Below the pieces are notes generated by a model. That model did not search any database and was not told the origin of the DNA. It worked only from the letters and a program-made list of their open reading frames with translations. Position numbers and translations under genes: made by a program. Positions 28,981-38,072 of a stretch of 64,000 nucleotides of DNA are shown here, one piece after another. Position 1 is the stretch's first letter; the number at the start of each line of letters is the position of its first letter. The stretch comes from Leisingera sp. S132. Lineage in GTDB: Bacteria > Pseudomonadota > Alphaproteobacteria > Rhodobacterales > Rhodobacteraceae. The DNA is taken from positions 206,501 through 270,500 of the forward strand of contig NZ_CP083553.1 in assembly GCF_025144465.1 (NCBI RefSeq), read 5' to 3'.

Positions 28981-29467
28981 TTAGCCAAGGGAGGGGGCTT
29001 CATGTCAACGATTATTCCTATCAGGAAAAAGTTTTCTCTTAAAAGGCGGTTTTTGAACGTGTTTGCGGCATGAATTGGCCTGAAAGGGTCTTTTTGGTCT
29101 TCGGCTTGGGGTTGCGGCAGGCCTGTGATGGTCCGCTGAGAGTGAGAATCGCTGTGCCTGCGCGCCGGAGATTCGCGTGATTCCGTCGCAAATTAGCAAT
29201 GTGCCCTTGTGCCGGGCGGCTCTTCCTTCCGAGGCCTCCTGGGTGAAACTGTTGCGCCGCGGCAAGTGTTTAGCCGTTGAAAGTCCAAGGCTTAGAGGTC
29301 GCATCGGGCGCGGAAAGTGCCGTTTCCGGGCTGCTGTAATTTCCCTAAAGGTAACAATTTTTCACATGATTATTGACAGCTCGCCCTCCGGAGACCCAAT
29401 AATATAGGAAAATAATTTTCCCAAGAGGCAAAAATGTCCGGGATGCTGCCAACAGGAGGGCAAAACA
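28981..29467 (+). promoter_or_regulatory. leader/promoter region of the Amt gene
   Basis: A 487-base gap, coding-free as far as I can see. TTGACA at 29373-29378 and an AT-rich stretch at 29396-29405 could be a promoter, though the spacing to the best -10 like sequence is long. AGGAGGG at 29454-29460 is a near-ideal ribosome site 7 bases before the TTG start. I looked for a sigma-54 consensus and did not find a convincing one. Confidence 0.4.
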
Positions 29468-30841
29468 TTGGATGGAAATCTGAACGCGTTAACGACGGTG
29501 TTCACCGAGTTCTATTACTGGGTGACCGTCGTCTTCATGTTCCTCATTCACGTGGGGTTCTGCATGTACGAGGTCGGCGCCAGCCGTCACCGCAACCACA
29601 TGCACACACTTATGAAAAACATCATGATCATTCCGCTGGTCACGGTGACATTCTTCTTTTTCGGCTGGTGGATCTACTGGTCCTTCCCGAACTTCCCGTT
29701 CTTCGGCGGGCTGAATCATGACGCAGGGGCCGCGAACCTGCCGTGGTCGGAAAACATGGGCACCAACTTGTCGGACCGGATCACCGGTGTGTTCTGGGCT
29801 GCGTTCCTGCTGTTCTCCTGGACTGCGGCCTCGATCGTGTCCGGTGCGGTCATTGAGCGGATCCGCTCCTCCGCGCTGTGGGTGCATGCGGTCATGATCG
29901 GTTCGGTGTTCTGGATCATCGACGCGGCCTGGGGCTGGCATGCCGAGGGCTGGATGGTCAAATACCTGGGCTATCACGATGCTTATGCGTCCGGCGTGAT
30001 CCATGCGATTGCAGGCGGTTACGCACTGGGTGTCATCATGGTGCTGGGCCCGCGGCTGGGCAAGTTCGCCGCCGACGGCACCCCGCGGGACATCCCGCCG
30101 CATAACCCATGGATGCTGACCATCGGGATCTTCCTGATCTACTCGGGTTTCTGGGGGTTCTACGCGGCCTGCAACATCCCGGCGATTTCGCCTGAGGGCA
30201 TTGGCGGCCTGCTGACCGGCGAGACCTGGACGGCGACCAATATCTATCTGGCACCAACCTCGCTGTCTGCGATCACCTTCAACTTCCTGATGTCGCTGTC
30301 CGGCGGCCTGATGGCGGCCTATGTGGTGTCCAAGGGTGATGCGTTCTGGACCTTCTCTGGCGGTCTGGCGGGCATCATCACCGCCTCTGCGGGCAACGAC
30401 CTGTACCACCCGATCCAGGCGATGCTGGTCGGCGCGGTTGGTGTCGTGATCGTCTACAAGCTGCACTACTGGGTCGAGCGTACCTTCAAAATCGACGATG
30501 CAGTGGGTGCGGTTGCGGTGCACGGCTATTCCGGCATCGTGGGCCTGATCATCGCAGGCTTCCTGCTGTGGGGCGCACCGAGCTCTCCGTATGAGGGCTA
30601 TGCCACCGTCAACCCGGTTGGCCAAACCATCGGCGCGGTGATCATGTTCTTCGTGCTCGGCTTCCTGCCTGCCTTTGTGATCTCCAAGATGCAGGCCGCC
30701 GCTGGCGTGCTGCGGATCCCGCTGGAGGTCGAGCTGCAAGGTCTCGATTACGCCGAACACCATGCCTACGAAGATGCCAAGGCCGAAATCATCGCCGCCG
30801 ACAAGGCGGCGCTGAATGGCGGCACTGTGCCAGCTGAATAA
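29468..30841 (+). CDS. divergent ammonium transporter (Amt family)
   Basis: A 457-residue Amt/Mep/Rh channel with about 11 membrane helices. The twin pore histidines are present: one in ASGVIHAIAGG and one in AVAVHGYSGIVG. The N-terminal half is divergent, with an aromatic-rich GWWIYWSFPNFPFFGG loop. It starts at TTG 29468, supported by AGGAGGG 7 bases upstream and the lack of a better in-frame start. No signal peptide and no glnK are adjacent. Downstream are a one-helix small protein and the methylamine-assimilation genes, so the cargo may be methylammonium as well as ammonium (inference). Confidence 0.87.
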   Translation: MDGNLNALTTVFTEFYYWVTVVFMFLIHVGFCMYEVGASRHRNHMHTLMKNIMIIPLVTVTFFFFGWWIYWSFPNFPFFGGLNHDAGAANLPWSENMGTNLSDRITGVFWAAFLLFSWTAASIVSGAVIERIRSSALWVHAVMIGSVFWIIDAAWGWHAEGWMVKYLGYHDAYASGVIHAIAGGYALGVIMVLGPRLGKFAADGTPRDIPPHNPWMLTIGIFLIYSGFWGFYAACNIPAISPEGIGGLLTGETWTATNIYLAPTSLSAITFNFLMSLSGGLMAAYVVSKGDAFWTFSGGLAGIITASAGNDLYHPIQAMLVGAVGVVIVYKLHYWVERTFKIDDAVGAVAVHGYSGIVGLIIAGFLLWGAPSSPYEGYATVNPVGQTIGAVIMFFVLGFLPAFVISKMQAAAGVLRIPLEVELQGLDYAEHHAYEDAKAEIIAADKAALNGGTVPAE

Positions 30842-30852
30842 GGAGAATTGAA

Positions 30853-31068
30853 ATGTCTACGATCGGATATGACAGCTGGGCCGTGGACCTGGCGGAGGTT
30901 GGGGCGGTCTACCCGTTCCAGGGATCAGAGGGCCTGATGGTGGTCCTGGGAGTGATCTTCTGGATCGGCTGGCACAGGATCCAGTTTGTCCGCGAAGGCG
31001 CCCACCTCGATAAGGCTAAGGAAATGGGTGACAAGGAGAAAATAAGCGCTCTGCTTGAAAAATACTGA
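30853..31068 (+). CDS. small single-helix membrane protein paired with Amt
   Basis: 71 residues with one membrane segment (GLMVVLGVIFWIGWHRI, about residues 27-43) and a charged C-terminal tail (AKEMGDKEKISALLEKY). GGAG lies in the 11-base gap after the Amt stop, so the two are almost certainly cotranscribed. I do not recognise a named family. It could be a stabilising or regulatory subunit of the Amt channel. A terminator follows at 31084. Confidence 0.75.
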   Translation: MSTIGYDSWAVDLAEVGAVYPFQGSEGLMVVLGVIFWIGWHRIQFVREGAHLDKAKEMGDKEKISALLEKY

Positions 31069-31083
31069 TGTGAAAACCCGCAG

Positions 31084-31115
31084 GGGCGCGCCGGACCGGC
31101 GCGCCCTTGTTTCCT
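31084..31115 (+). terminator. terminator of the Amt operon
   Basis: 9-bp GC stem (31084-31092 with 31098-31106) and 5-base loop, then TTGTTTCCTT. Confidence 0.85.
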
Positions 31116-31201
31116 TCTGGGGAAAATAAGTTTCATAAGAGTTGAATGAGTGAGCGCAAACTGCTAGCGTTGATTCGAGATGAAAAGCAGGAGGCACACC
31201 C

Positions 31202-32098
31202 ATGTGCGGGATTGTCGGTCTTTTTCTGAAAGACAAAACACTAGAGCCAAAACTGGGCGATATGCTCACCGATATGCTCATCACCATGACGGATCGCGGT
31301 CCCGACAGTGCGGGCATTGCAATCTACGGATCCGAAGCGGACGGGCGCACCAAGCTGACCGTTCAGTCGGATGCGCCGGACGCGGCCTTTGACGGGCTGG
31401 ACGGGGCCCTGGCCGAGGCGCTGAGCACCGATGTGTCGATCCGGGTGATCGATACCCACGCGGTGCTGGATGTGCCCGCGGGCAAGGGCGAAGAGGCCCG
31501 CGCTGCGCTGGCGGAACTGCGCCCCGGCATGCGTGTCATGAGCGCGGGCGACACCATCGAGATCTACAAGGAAGTGGGTCTGCCCGAGAAGGTTGCCGAG
31601 CGTTTCAACGTGCGCGGCATGAGCGGCACCCACGGCATCGGCCACACCCGTATGGCCACCGAGTCCGCCGTAACCACCGAGGGCGCACACCCGTTTTCCA
31701 CCGGGTCTGACCAGTGCCTGGTGCACAACGGCTCGCTGTCGAACCACAACTCCCTGCGCCGCAAGCTGCAGCGCGACGGGGTGCGGATCGAAAGCCAGAA
31801 CGACACCGAAGTGGGCGCGGCCTACCTGACCTGGAAGATGCAGCACGGCGCCACCCTGGGCGAAGCGCTGGAGGGCACGCTGGAGGACCTGGACGGTTTC
31901 TTCAACTTTGTCGTCGGCACCAAGGACGGCTTTGGCGTGGTCCGCGACCCGATCGCCTGCAAGCCGGCCGTAATGGCAGAGACCGACCAGTATGTGGCCT
32001 TCGGTTCCGAATACCGCGCGCTGGTGAACCTGCCGGGCATCGAAGACGCCCGCGTCTGGGAGCCCGAACCCGCAACCGTTTACTTCTGGAACCACTAA
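31202..32098 (+). CDS. mgsA: N-methylglutamate synthase subunit A (class II glutamine-amidotransferase domain)
   Basis: 298 residues beginning MCGIVGLF, with the N-terminal nucleophile cysteine of class II amidotransferases exposed after Met removal. RGPDSAG and HTRMATESAVTTEGAHPF complete the site. It corresponds to the amidotransferase domain of glutamate synthase split into its own gene. Together with MgsB and MgsC it transfers the methylamine group from gamma-glutamylmethylamide to form N-methylglutamate. GGAGG lies 7 bases before the ATG; mgsB begins one base after the stop. Confidence 0.9.
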   Translation: MCGIVGLFLKDKTLEPKLGDMLTDMLITMTDRGPDSAGIAIYGSEADGRTKLTVQSDAPDAAFDGLDGALAEALSTDVSIRVIDTHAVLDVPAGKGEEARAALAELRPGMRVMSAGDTIEIYKEVGLPEKVAERFNVRGMSGTHGIGHTRMATESAVTTEGAHPFSTGSDQCLVHNGSLSNHNSLRRKLQRDGVRIESQNDTEVGAAYLTWKMQHGATLGEALEGTLEDLDGFFNFVVGTKDGFGVVRDPIACKPAVMAETDQYVAFGSEYRALVNLPGIEDARVWEPEPATVYFWNH

Positions 32099-32099
32099 G

Positions 32100-32783
32100 A
32101 TGCAGACATATGATCTTGAAGCAAATGGCCTGCGCGGTCTGAACTCCGCCCTGCAGGAACTGAACGGCAGCTCCAACAAGACCGCCTGGGAAATCGTCAA
32201 TCCCAAAGGCAGCCATGCGATTGCCGTTGGCCTGAACTCACCCGTTGAGGTGACCGTCAAGGGCTCCACCGGCTATTACTGCGCGGGCATGAACCAGCAG
32301 GCGACAGTCCGGGTCGAGGGTTCGGTCGGGCCGGGTGTGGCGGAAAACATGATGTCCGGCACCGTGATCGTCGAGGGCGACGCCAGCCAGTATGCCGGGG
32401 CCACCGGCCATGGCGGCCTCCTGGTGATCAAGGGCAATGCCTCGTCGCGCTGCGGCATCTCGATGAAGGGCATCGACATCGTCGTGCACGGCAACATCGG
32501 CCATATGTGCGCTTTCATGGGGCAGGCCGGCAACCTGGTGGTGCTGGGTGATGCCGGCGATGCGCTGGGCGACAGCTGCTATGAGGCACGCTTCTTTGTG
32601 CGCGGCTCGGTCAAGAGCCTGGGTGCCGACTGCATCGAGAAGGAAATGCGCCCCGAGCACATCGAGATCCTGAAGGATCTGCTGGCCCGCGCCGGCGCCG
32701 ACGCCAAGCCGGAAGAGTTCAAGCGCTACGGCTCCGCCCGCAAGCTCTACAACTTCGACGTCGACAACGCGCAAGCGTACTAA
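32100..32783 (+). CDS. mgsB: N-methylglutamate synthase subunit B (GXGXG domain)
   Basis: 227 residues forming the beta-helix GXGXG domain of glutamate synthase. Repeated G-rich turns are seen in VRVEGSVGPGVAENMMSG, VIVEGDASQYAGATGHGG and VVHGNIGHMCAFMGQAG. It has no catalytic residues of its own and is structural in the synthase. It lies one base after mgsA and 18 bases before mgsC, within one operon. Confidence 0.9.
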   Translation: MQTYDLEANGLRGLNSALQELNGSSNKTAWEIVNPKGSHAIAVGLNSPVEVTVKGSTGYYCAGMNQQATVRVEGSVGPGVAENMMSGTVIVEGDASQYAGATGHGGLLVIKGNASSRCGISMKGIDIVVHGNIGHMCAFMGQAGNLVVLGDAGDALGDSCYEARFFVRGSVKSLGADCIEKEMRPEHIEILKDLLARAGADAKPEEFKRYGSARKLYNFDVDNAQAY

Positions 32784-32801
32784 GGACAGGGATCAAAAGA
32801 C

Positions 32802-34133
32802 ATGGATAACACGAACATCCCCCGTACGGTCCCGATCCAGTCGGCGACTTTTTCCAACCCCATCAACGCGGAAATCCGCCGCGCGGCGGCCACCGGGATC
32901 TATGACATCCGCGGCGGTGGCGCCAAGCGCAAGGTGCCGCATTTCGATGACCTGCTGTTCCTTGGCGCCTCGATCTCGCGCTACCCGCTGGAGGGGTACC
33001 GCGAGAAATGCGAGACCAAGGTGACGCTGGGCACCCGTTTCGCCAAGAAGCCGATTGAGCTGGATATCCCGATCACCATCGCCGGCATGAGCTTTGGCGC
33101 GCTGTCGGGTCCGGCCAAGGAGGCCCTGGGCCGCGGCGCCTCGGCTGCGGGCACCTCGACCACCACCGGCGACGGCGGCATGACCCCGGAAGAGCGCGGC
33201 CATTCCACCAAACTGGTCTATCAGTATCTGCCGTCCCGCTACGGCATGAACCCGGACGATCTGCGCAAAGCGGACGCGATCGAGGTCGTGGTCGGCCAGG
33301 GCGCCAAGCCCGGCGGCGGCGGCATGCTGCTGGGCCAGAAGATCTCCGACCGGGTTGCGGATATGCGCACCCTGCCGAAAGGCATCGACCAGCGCTCTGC
33401 CTGCCGCCACCCGGACTGGACCGGCCCGGATGACTTGGAAATCAAGATTCTGGAGCTGCGTGAGATCACCGATTGGCAGGTGCCGATCTATGTGAAGGTC
33501 GGCGGCACCCGCCCCTATTACGACACCGCGCTGGCGGTGAAGGCCGGCGCCGATGTGGTGGTGCTGGACGGCATGCAGGGCGGCACAGCTGCCACCCAGG
33601 ACGTGTTCATCGAACATGTCGGCCTGCCGACGCTCGCCTGTATCCGCCCTGCCGTGCAGGCTCTGCAGGATCTGGGCGTGCACCGTGAGGTGCAGCTGGT
33701 GGTCTCCGGCGGCATCCGCACCGGGGCTGATGTGGCCAAGGCGATGGCGCTGGGTGCGGATGCCGTAGCCATCGGCACTGCGGCATTGATTGCGCTGGGC
33801 GACAACGACCCGAAATGGGAAAGCGAGTACCAGAAGCTGGGCACCACCACCGGCGCCTATGACGACTGGCATGAGGGCAAGGACCCGGCAGGCATCACCA
33901 CCCAGGATCCTGAGCTGATGAAGCGCTTGGACCCGGTCGATGCGGGCCGCCGCCTGCGCAACTACCTCAAGGTGATGACGCTGGAAGCCCAGACCATCGC
34001 CCGGGCCTGCGGCCACAACCACCTGCACAACCTCGAGCCTGAGGATCTGTGCGCCCTGACCATGGAGGCCGCCGCGATGGCGCGGGTGCCGCTGGCAGGG
34101 ACTGACTGGTACCCGGGCAAAGCAGGGTTCTGA
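32802..34133 (+). CDS. mgsC: N-methylglutamate synthase subunit C (FMN-binding glutamate-synthase domain)
   Basis: 443 residues of the FMN-binding TIM-barrel domain of glutamate synthase: TTTGDGGMTPEE, KPGGGGMLLGQKISDR, VVLDGMQGGTAATQDVF and the phosphate site SGGIRTGADVAKAMALGAD. It catalyses the synthase half-reaction on 2-oxoglutarate or glutamate. Cysteines near residue 400 (RACGHN, EDLC) are the remains of, or a variant on, the GltS iron-sulfur region. GCxGGxG spacing and length match MgsC-type proteins. Confidence 0.9.
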   Translation: MDNTNIPRTVPIQSATFSNPINAEIRRAAATGIYDIRGGGAKRKVPHFDDLLFLGASISRYPLEGYREKCETKVTLGTRFAKKPIELDIPITIAGMSFGALSGPAKEALGRGASAAGTSTTTGDGGMTPEERGHSTKLVYQYLPSRYGMNPDDLRKADAIEVVVGQGAKPGGGGMLLGQKISDRVADMRTLPKGIDQRSACRHPDWTGPDDLEIKILELREITDWQVPIYVKVGGTRPYYDTALAVKAGADVVVLDGMQGGTAATQDVFIEHVGLPTLACIRPAVQALQDLGVHREVQLVVSGGIRTGADVAKAMALGADAVAIGTAALIALGDNDPKWESEYQKLGTTTGAYDDWHEGKDPAGITTQDPELMKRLDPVDAGRRLRNYLKVMTLEAQTIARACGHNHLHNLEPEDLCALTMEAAAMARVPLAGTDWYPGKAGF

Positions 34134-34141
34134 TGATTGGC

Positions 34142-34170
34142 GGGGCGCGGCCGGCAACGGTTCGCGCCCC
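34142..34170 (+). promoter_or_regulatory. hairpin between mgsC and gmaS
   Basis: GGGGCGCG (34142-34149) pairs with CGCGCCCC (34163-34170). No T-tract follows, so it is more likely an RNA-processing or attenuation element that separates gmaS levels from mgsABC than a full terminator. Confidence 0.5.
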
Positions 34171-34209
34171 ATGTTCGAAATACGTTCAACAGGGAAAGGA
34201 AGTAAGACC

Positions 34210-35541
34210 ATGACAACAGATCTGGCTGCTTTCGCAAAAGAAAAAGGCGTCAAATACTTCATGATCTCCTTCACCGACTTGTTCGGTGGGCAGCGCGCCA
34301 AACTGGTGCCGGCAGAGGCGATTGCGGATATGCAGGAAGACGGGGCCGGCTTTGCCGGTTTTGCCACCTGGCTTGACCTGACGCCCGCGCACCCGGACAT
34401 GCTGGCGGTGCCGGATCCGTCCTCGGTGATCCAGCTGCCGTGGAAACCGGAGGTCGCCTGGGTGGCGGCGGATTGCGTGATGGAGGGCGAAGACGTGGCC
34501 CAGGCGCCGCGCAACGTGCTGCGCCGCCTGATCAAGGAGGCCGCGGACGAGGGCCTGCATGTGAAGACCGGCATCGAGGCCGAGTTCTTCCTGCTGTCGC
34601 CGGACGGGGAGCAGATTTCCGACCCCTTCGATACGGCGGAGAAGCCCTGCTATGACCAGCAGGCGGTGATGCGCCGCTATGACGTGGTGCGCGAGATCTG
34701 CGACTACATGCTGGAGCTGGGCTGGGGCCCGTACCAGAACGACCACGAGGACGCCAACGGCCAGTTCGAGATGAACTGGGAGTTCGACGACGCGCTGTCG
34801 ACCGCCGACAAGCACAGCTTCTTCAAGTTCATGACCAAGTCGGTGGCGGAAAAGCACGGCTACCGGGCGACCTTCATGCCCAAGCCTGTCGAGGGTCTCA
34901 CCGGCAACGGCTGCCACGCCCATATTTCGGTCTGGGACGCGCCGGGCAAGGATTCCCGCACCAACGTCTTTGCCGGGGATAAAGGCACCGGCCAGATTGC
35001 CGAACTGGGCCTGTCGGAGCAGGGCGGCTGGTTCCTGGGCGGCATCATGAAGCACGCCTCGGCGCTGGCGGCGATCACCAACCCGACGGTGAACTCCTAC
35101 AAGCGCATCAATGCGCCGCGCACCATGTCGGGTGCGACCTGGGCGCCGAACACCGTGACCTGGACCGGCAACAACCGCACCCACATGGTGCGCGTTCCCG
35201 GCCCCGGCCGGTTCGAGCTGCGCCTGCCGGACGGGGCGGTAAACCCCTATCTGCTGCAGGCGGTGATCATTGCGGCGGGGCTTTCCGGTATCCGCTCCAA
35301 GGCCGACCCCGGCCCGCGCCATGACATCGACATGTACGCCGAAGGCCACACCATCACCGATGCGCCGAAGCTGCCGCTCAACATGCTGGATGCGTTGCGC
35401 TTCTACGATAAGGATGACGGGCTGAAGGCGATGATGGGCGAGGAATTCTCTGCCGCCTATCTGAAGATGAAGCAGCAGGAGTGGAACTCCTTCGTCAACC
35501 ATTTCTCCCGCTGGGAGAAGGACAACACGCTGGATATCTAG
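34210..35541 (+). CDS. gmaS: gamma-glutamylmethylamide synthetase
   Basis: A glutamine-synthetase-fold enzyme that condenses glutamate and methylamine with ATP. 443 residues from ATG 34210. GS active-site elements are visible: GIEAEFFLLS, GQFEMNW, GNGCHAHISVWD, and the arginine-rich NNRTHMVRVPGPGRFELRLPD. The first residues (FAKEKGVKYFMISFTDLFG) are typical of GmaS. The start at 34210 has AAGGAAG upstream. It closes the mgs-gmaS operon and is followed by a strong terminator. Ordinary glutamine synthetase is an unlikely alternative given the neighbours. Confidence 0.93.
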   Translation: MTTDLAAFAKEKGVKYFMISFTDLFGGQRAKLVPAEAIADMQEDGAGFAGFATWLDLTPAHPDMLAVPDPSSVIQLPWKPEVAWVAADCVMEGEDVAQAPRNVLRRLIKEAADEGLHVKTGIEAEFFLLSPDGEQISDPFDTAEKPCYDQQAVMRRYDVVREICDYMLELGWGPYQNDHEDANGQFEMNWEFDDALSTADKHSFFKFMTKSVAEKHGYRATFMPKPVEGLTGNGCHAHISVWDAPGKDSRTNVFAGDKGTGQIAELGLSEQGGWFLGGIMKHASALAAITNPTVNSYKRINAPRTMSGATWAPNTVTWTGNNRTHMVRVPGPGRFELRLPDGAVNPYLLQAVIIAAGLSGIRSKADPGPRHDIDMYAEGHTITDAPKLPLNMLDALRFYDKDDGLKAMMGEEFSAAYLKMKQQEWNSFVNHFSRWEKDNTLDI

Positions 35542-35582
35542 GCACTGATTCCCCTGTTCGGCCTTCGGGTTGAACCTTGCGC

Positions 35583-35612
35583 GGCCCGGGTCATGCCCGG
35601 GCCCTTTTTGTT
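35583..35612 (+). terminator. terminator after gmaS
   Basis: 8-bp stem GGCCCGGG/CCCGGGCC (35583-35590, 35596-35603) and 5-base loop, followed by CTTTTTGTTT. Confidence 0.9.
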
Positions 35613-35640
35613 TGCGGCAGCCTCTGCCGCATATGCGCCG

Positions 35641-35659
35641 TTTTCACCCCGGGTGAAAA
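35641..35659. promoter_or_regulatory. perfect inverted repeat upstream of fhs
   Basis: TTTTCACCC and GGGTGAAAA flank a single C. It lies about 172-190 bases before fhs, in the 290-base gap after gmaS. It is a strong operator candidate, but no binder can be named. Confidence 0.5.
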
Positions 35660-35830
35660 ACCGCCTGTTTCCTATCGGCGGCGAAAATGGGGAAAATGCC
35701 CGCTTTTACACGGAAAACCGGGCAGGAGGGTGTTGACGGTTAGGAAAATAAATTGAGTAATAGGAATATATCTTGCTTCGCACTCAACATGTGCCGCGGG
35801 GCGTGAACCGGAACGGATGGCAGCAGGGAG

Positions 35831-37513
35831 ATGGCCATGAGCTACAAGAGTGACATCGAGATTGCGCGTGAGGCGCAGAAGAAGCCGATCCAGGAGATTG
35901 GCGCGAAGATCGGGATTTCCAGCGATGACCTGCTGCCCTACGGCCATGACAAGGCGAAGGTGAGCCAAGCGTTCATCAACTCTGTGCAGTCGAAGGAAGA
36001 CGGCAAGCTGATCCTGGTGACCGCGATCAACCCGACGCCTGCGGGCGAAGGCAAGACCACCACCACCGTGGGCCTGGGCGACGGCCTGAACCGGATCGGC
36101 AAGAACGCGATGATCTGCATCCGCGAAGCGAGCCTCGGCCCGAACTTCGGCATGAAGGGCGGCGCGGCAGGCGGCGGTTATGCGCAAGTAGTGCCGATGG
36201 AGGAGATGAACCTCCATTTCACCGGCGACTTCCACGCCATCACCAGCGCCCACTCGCTGCTGTCGGCCATGATCGACAACCACATCTACTGGGGCAATGA
36301 GTGCGACATCGACACCCGCCGCGTCGCCTGGCGCCGGGTGGTCGACATGAACGACCGCGCCCTGCGCCAGATCACCGCGTCTCTGGGCGGCGTCTCCAAC
36401 GGCTTCCCGCGCGAAGCCGGCTTTGACATCACCGTGGCGTCGGAAGTGATGGCGATCCTCTGCCTCGCGAACGACCTCAAGGACCTGGAAAAGCGCCTGG
36501 GCGACATCATCGTGGCCTACCGCCGCGACAAGACCCCGGTCTACTGCCGCGACATCAAGGCCGAAGGCGCGATGACCGTTCTGCTGAAAGACGCGATGCA
36601 GCCGAACCTGGTGCAGACCCTGGAAAACAACCCGGCGTTTGTCCACGGCGGCCCGTTTGCCAACATCGCCCACGGCTGCAACTCGGTCATTGCCACCAAG
36701 ACCGCGCTGAAAGTCGCTGACTATGTGGTGACCGAGGCAGGCTTCGGCGCTGACCTCGGCGCCGAGAAGTTCATGAACATCAAGTGCCGTAAGGCAGGCA
36801 TCGCGCCGTCGGCGGTGGTGCTGGTGGCCACCGTGCGCGCGATGAAGATGAACGGCGGCGTTGCCAAGGCGGACCTCGGCGCGGAAAACGTTGCTGCGGT
36901 GAACTCCGGCTGCGCCAACCTCGGCCGCCACATCGAGAACGTCAAATCCTTCGGCGTGCCGGTTGTGGTTGCGATCAACCACTTCGTCACCGACACCGAT
37001 GCCGAAGTGGACGCGGTCAAGGCCTATTGCGCCACCCACGGCGTCGAGGCGGTGCTGTCGCGCCACTGGGAGCTGGGCTCCGAGGGTTCCGCGCCGCTGG
37101 CCGAGAAGGTTGTCGAGATCGTCGACGCCGGTTCCGCCAACTTCTCGCCGATCTACCCGGACGACATGCCGCTGTTCGAGAAGATCGAGACCATCGCCAA
37201 GCGCATCTACCGCGCCGACGAGGTGCTGGCGGACAACAAGATCCGCACCCAGCTGAAGGAATGGGAAGCCGCGGGCTACGGCAACCTGCCGGTCTGCATG
37301 GCCAAGACCCAGTACTCCTTCTCGACCGACCCGAGCTTGCGCGGTGCGCCGGTGGGCCATTCGGTGCCGGTGCGCGAAGTGCGCCTGTCGGCCGGTGCGG
37401 GCTTCATCGTGGCGGTCTGCGGCGAGATCATGACCATGCCGGGCCTGCCGCGCACCCCGGCGGCGGAAACCATCCGCCTGAATGCGGACGGCCAGATCGA
37501 AGGCTTGTTCTAA
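35831..37513 (+). CDS. fhs: formate-tetrahydrofolate ligase
   Basis: A 560-residue enzyme (558 from the second ATG) that interconverts formate, ATP and THF with 10-formyl-THF and ADP. The P-loop is [17 protein letters not shown] (about residue 73). The family features [17 protein letters not shown]-type loops and C-terminal GLPRTPAAE are all present. ATG 35831 directly abuts GGGAG, so ATG 35837, six bases from it, may be the real start. In this cluster it can oxidise formyl-THF from demethylation to formate with ATP gain. Confidence 0.96.
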   Translation: MAMSYKSDIEIAREAQKKPIQEIGAKIGISSDDLLPYGHDKAKVSQAFINSVQSKEDGKLILVTAINPTPAGEGKTTTTVGLGDGLNRIGKNAMICIREASLGPNFGMKGGAAGGGYAQVVPMEEMNLHFTGDFHAITSAHSLLSAMIDNHIYWGNECDIDTRRVAWRRVVDMNDRALRQITASLGGVSNGFPREAGFDITVASEVMAILCLANDLKDLEKRLGDIIVAYRRDKTPVYCRDIKAEGAMTVLLKDAMQPNLVQTLENNPAFVHGGPFANIAHGCNSVIATKTALKVADYVVTEAGFGADLGAEKFMNIKCRKAGIAPSAVVLVATVRAMKMNGGVAKADLGAENVAAVNSGCANLGRHIENVKSFGVPVVVAINHFVTDTDAEVDAVKAYCATHGVEAVLSRHWELGSEGSAPLAEKVVEIVDAGSANFSPIYPDDMPLFEKIETIAKRIYRADEVLADNKIRTQLKEWEAAGYGNLPVCMAKTQYSFSTDPSLRGAPVGHSVPVREVRLSAGAGFIVAVCGEIMTMPGLPRTPAAETIRLNADGQIEGLF

Positions 37514-37532
37514 GACAGGATATGCGACATTC

Positions 37533-37560
37533 AGCGGCCCGGGGGCATCCCCGGGCCGCT
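37533..37560. repeat. perfect GC hairpin after fhs
   Basis: Twelve-base arms (37533-37544 and 37549-37560) with a 4-base loop. No T-tract follows, so termination is uncertain; it may limit read-through from fhs into the chorismate-mutase-like gene. Confidence 0.7.
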
Positions 37561-37570
37561 GGAGTTTCAA

Positions 37571-37614
37571 GCGCAATCCGAAAAGTGGGAACCGGTTTTC
37601 GGAAACAATTGCGC
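37571..37614. repeat. 44-bp alphaproteobacterial palindromic repeat
   Basis: Outer arms GCGCAAT/ATTGCGC and inner arms CCGAAAA/TTTTCGG enclose GTGGGAACCGG. I recognise this as a dispersed repeat common in alphaproteobacterial intergenic DNA. A decayed relative is at about 51484-51556. Confidence 0.75.
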
Positions 37615-37676
37615 GACCACAAAAAATGGTCAGAACCTCACATGGCCCAAAGCAATGAACGCCGAGGTTCTGACGC

Positions 37677-37982
37677 ATGAGCACAGAGACACCGCCGCAG
37701 GACTGTTCCTCGATGGAGGCGCTGCGCGCGGAAATTGACAGGCTCGATATTGAGCTGGTGCAACGCCTGGCCGCCCGGGCGGGCTATATCGACCGGGCGA
37801 TCCAGCTCAAGCAGCTCAACGGCTGGCCGGCGCGGATCCCGGAGCGGGTTGAGGAAGTGGTCATGAATGCCCGCGCCGCCGCGCAAAGGGAGGGGCTGGA
37901 CCCCGATCTGATCGAAAGCCTGTGGCGGCAGCTGGTGGACTGGTCGATTGCCCGCGAGGCGCGGGTGATCCGGGAGGAGTGA
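37677..37982 (+). CDS. AroQ-type chorismate-mutase family protein
   Basis: 101 residues, all helical: MEALRAEIDRLDIELVQRLAARAGYIDRAIQLK then PARIPERVEEVV and DPDLIESLWRQLVDWSIAREARVI. This is the AroQ/PchB fold with the helix-1 arginine and the helix-2 lysine in place. It could be a chorismate mutase or a related lyase. It lies between fhs and folD, genes of folate C1 metabolism, and the reason for the linkage is unclear; chorismate is a folate precursor through p-aminobenzoate. Confidence 0.8.
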   Translation: MSTETPPQDCSSMEALRAEIDRLDIELVQRLAARAGYIDRAIQLKQLNGWPARIPERVEEVVMNARAAAQREGLDPDLIESLWRQLVDWSIAREARVIREE

Positions 37983-38072
37983 TGCTGAGCAGGGCCACCT
38001 GCGGCTCGGGCATCGCGACCAACTGAAGTGAATAGGCGGGCCGAATGCCTGCGCAGGAAAGGAAGAGAGCAA

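Noticed and set aside
29100-29467. A sigma-54 promoter for the Amt gene
   Set aside because: No sequence with the GG and GC elements at proper spacing was found.
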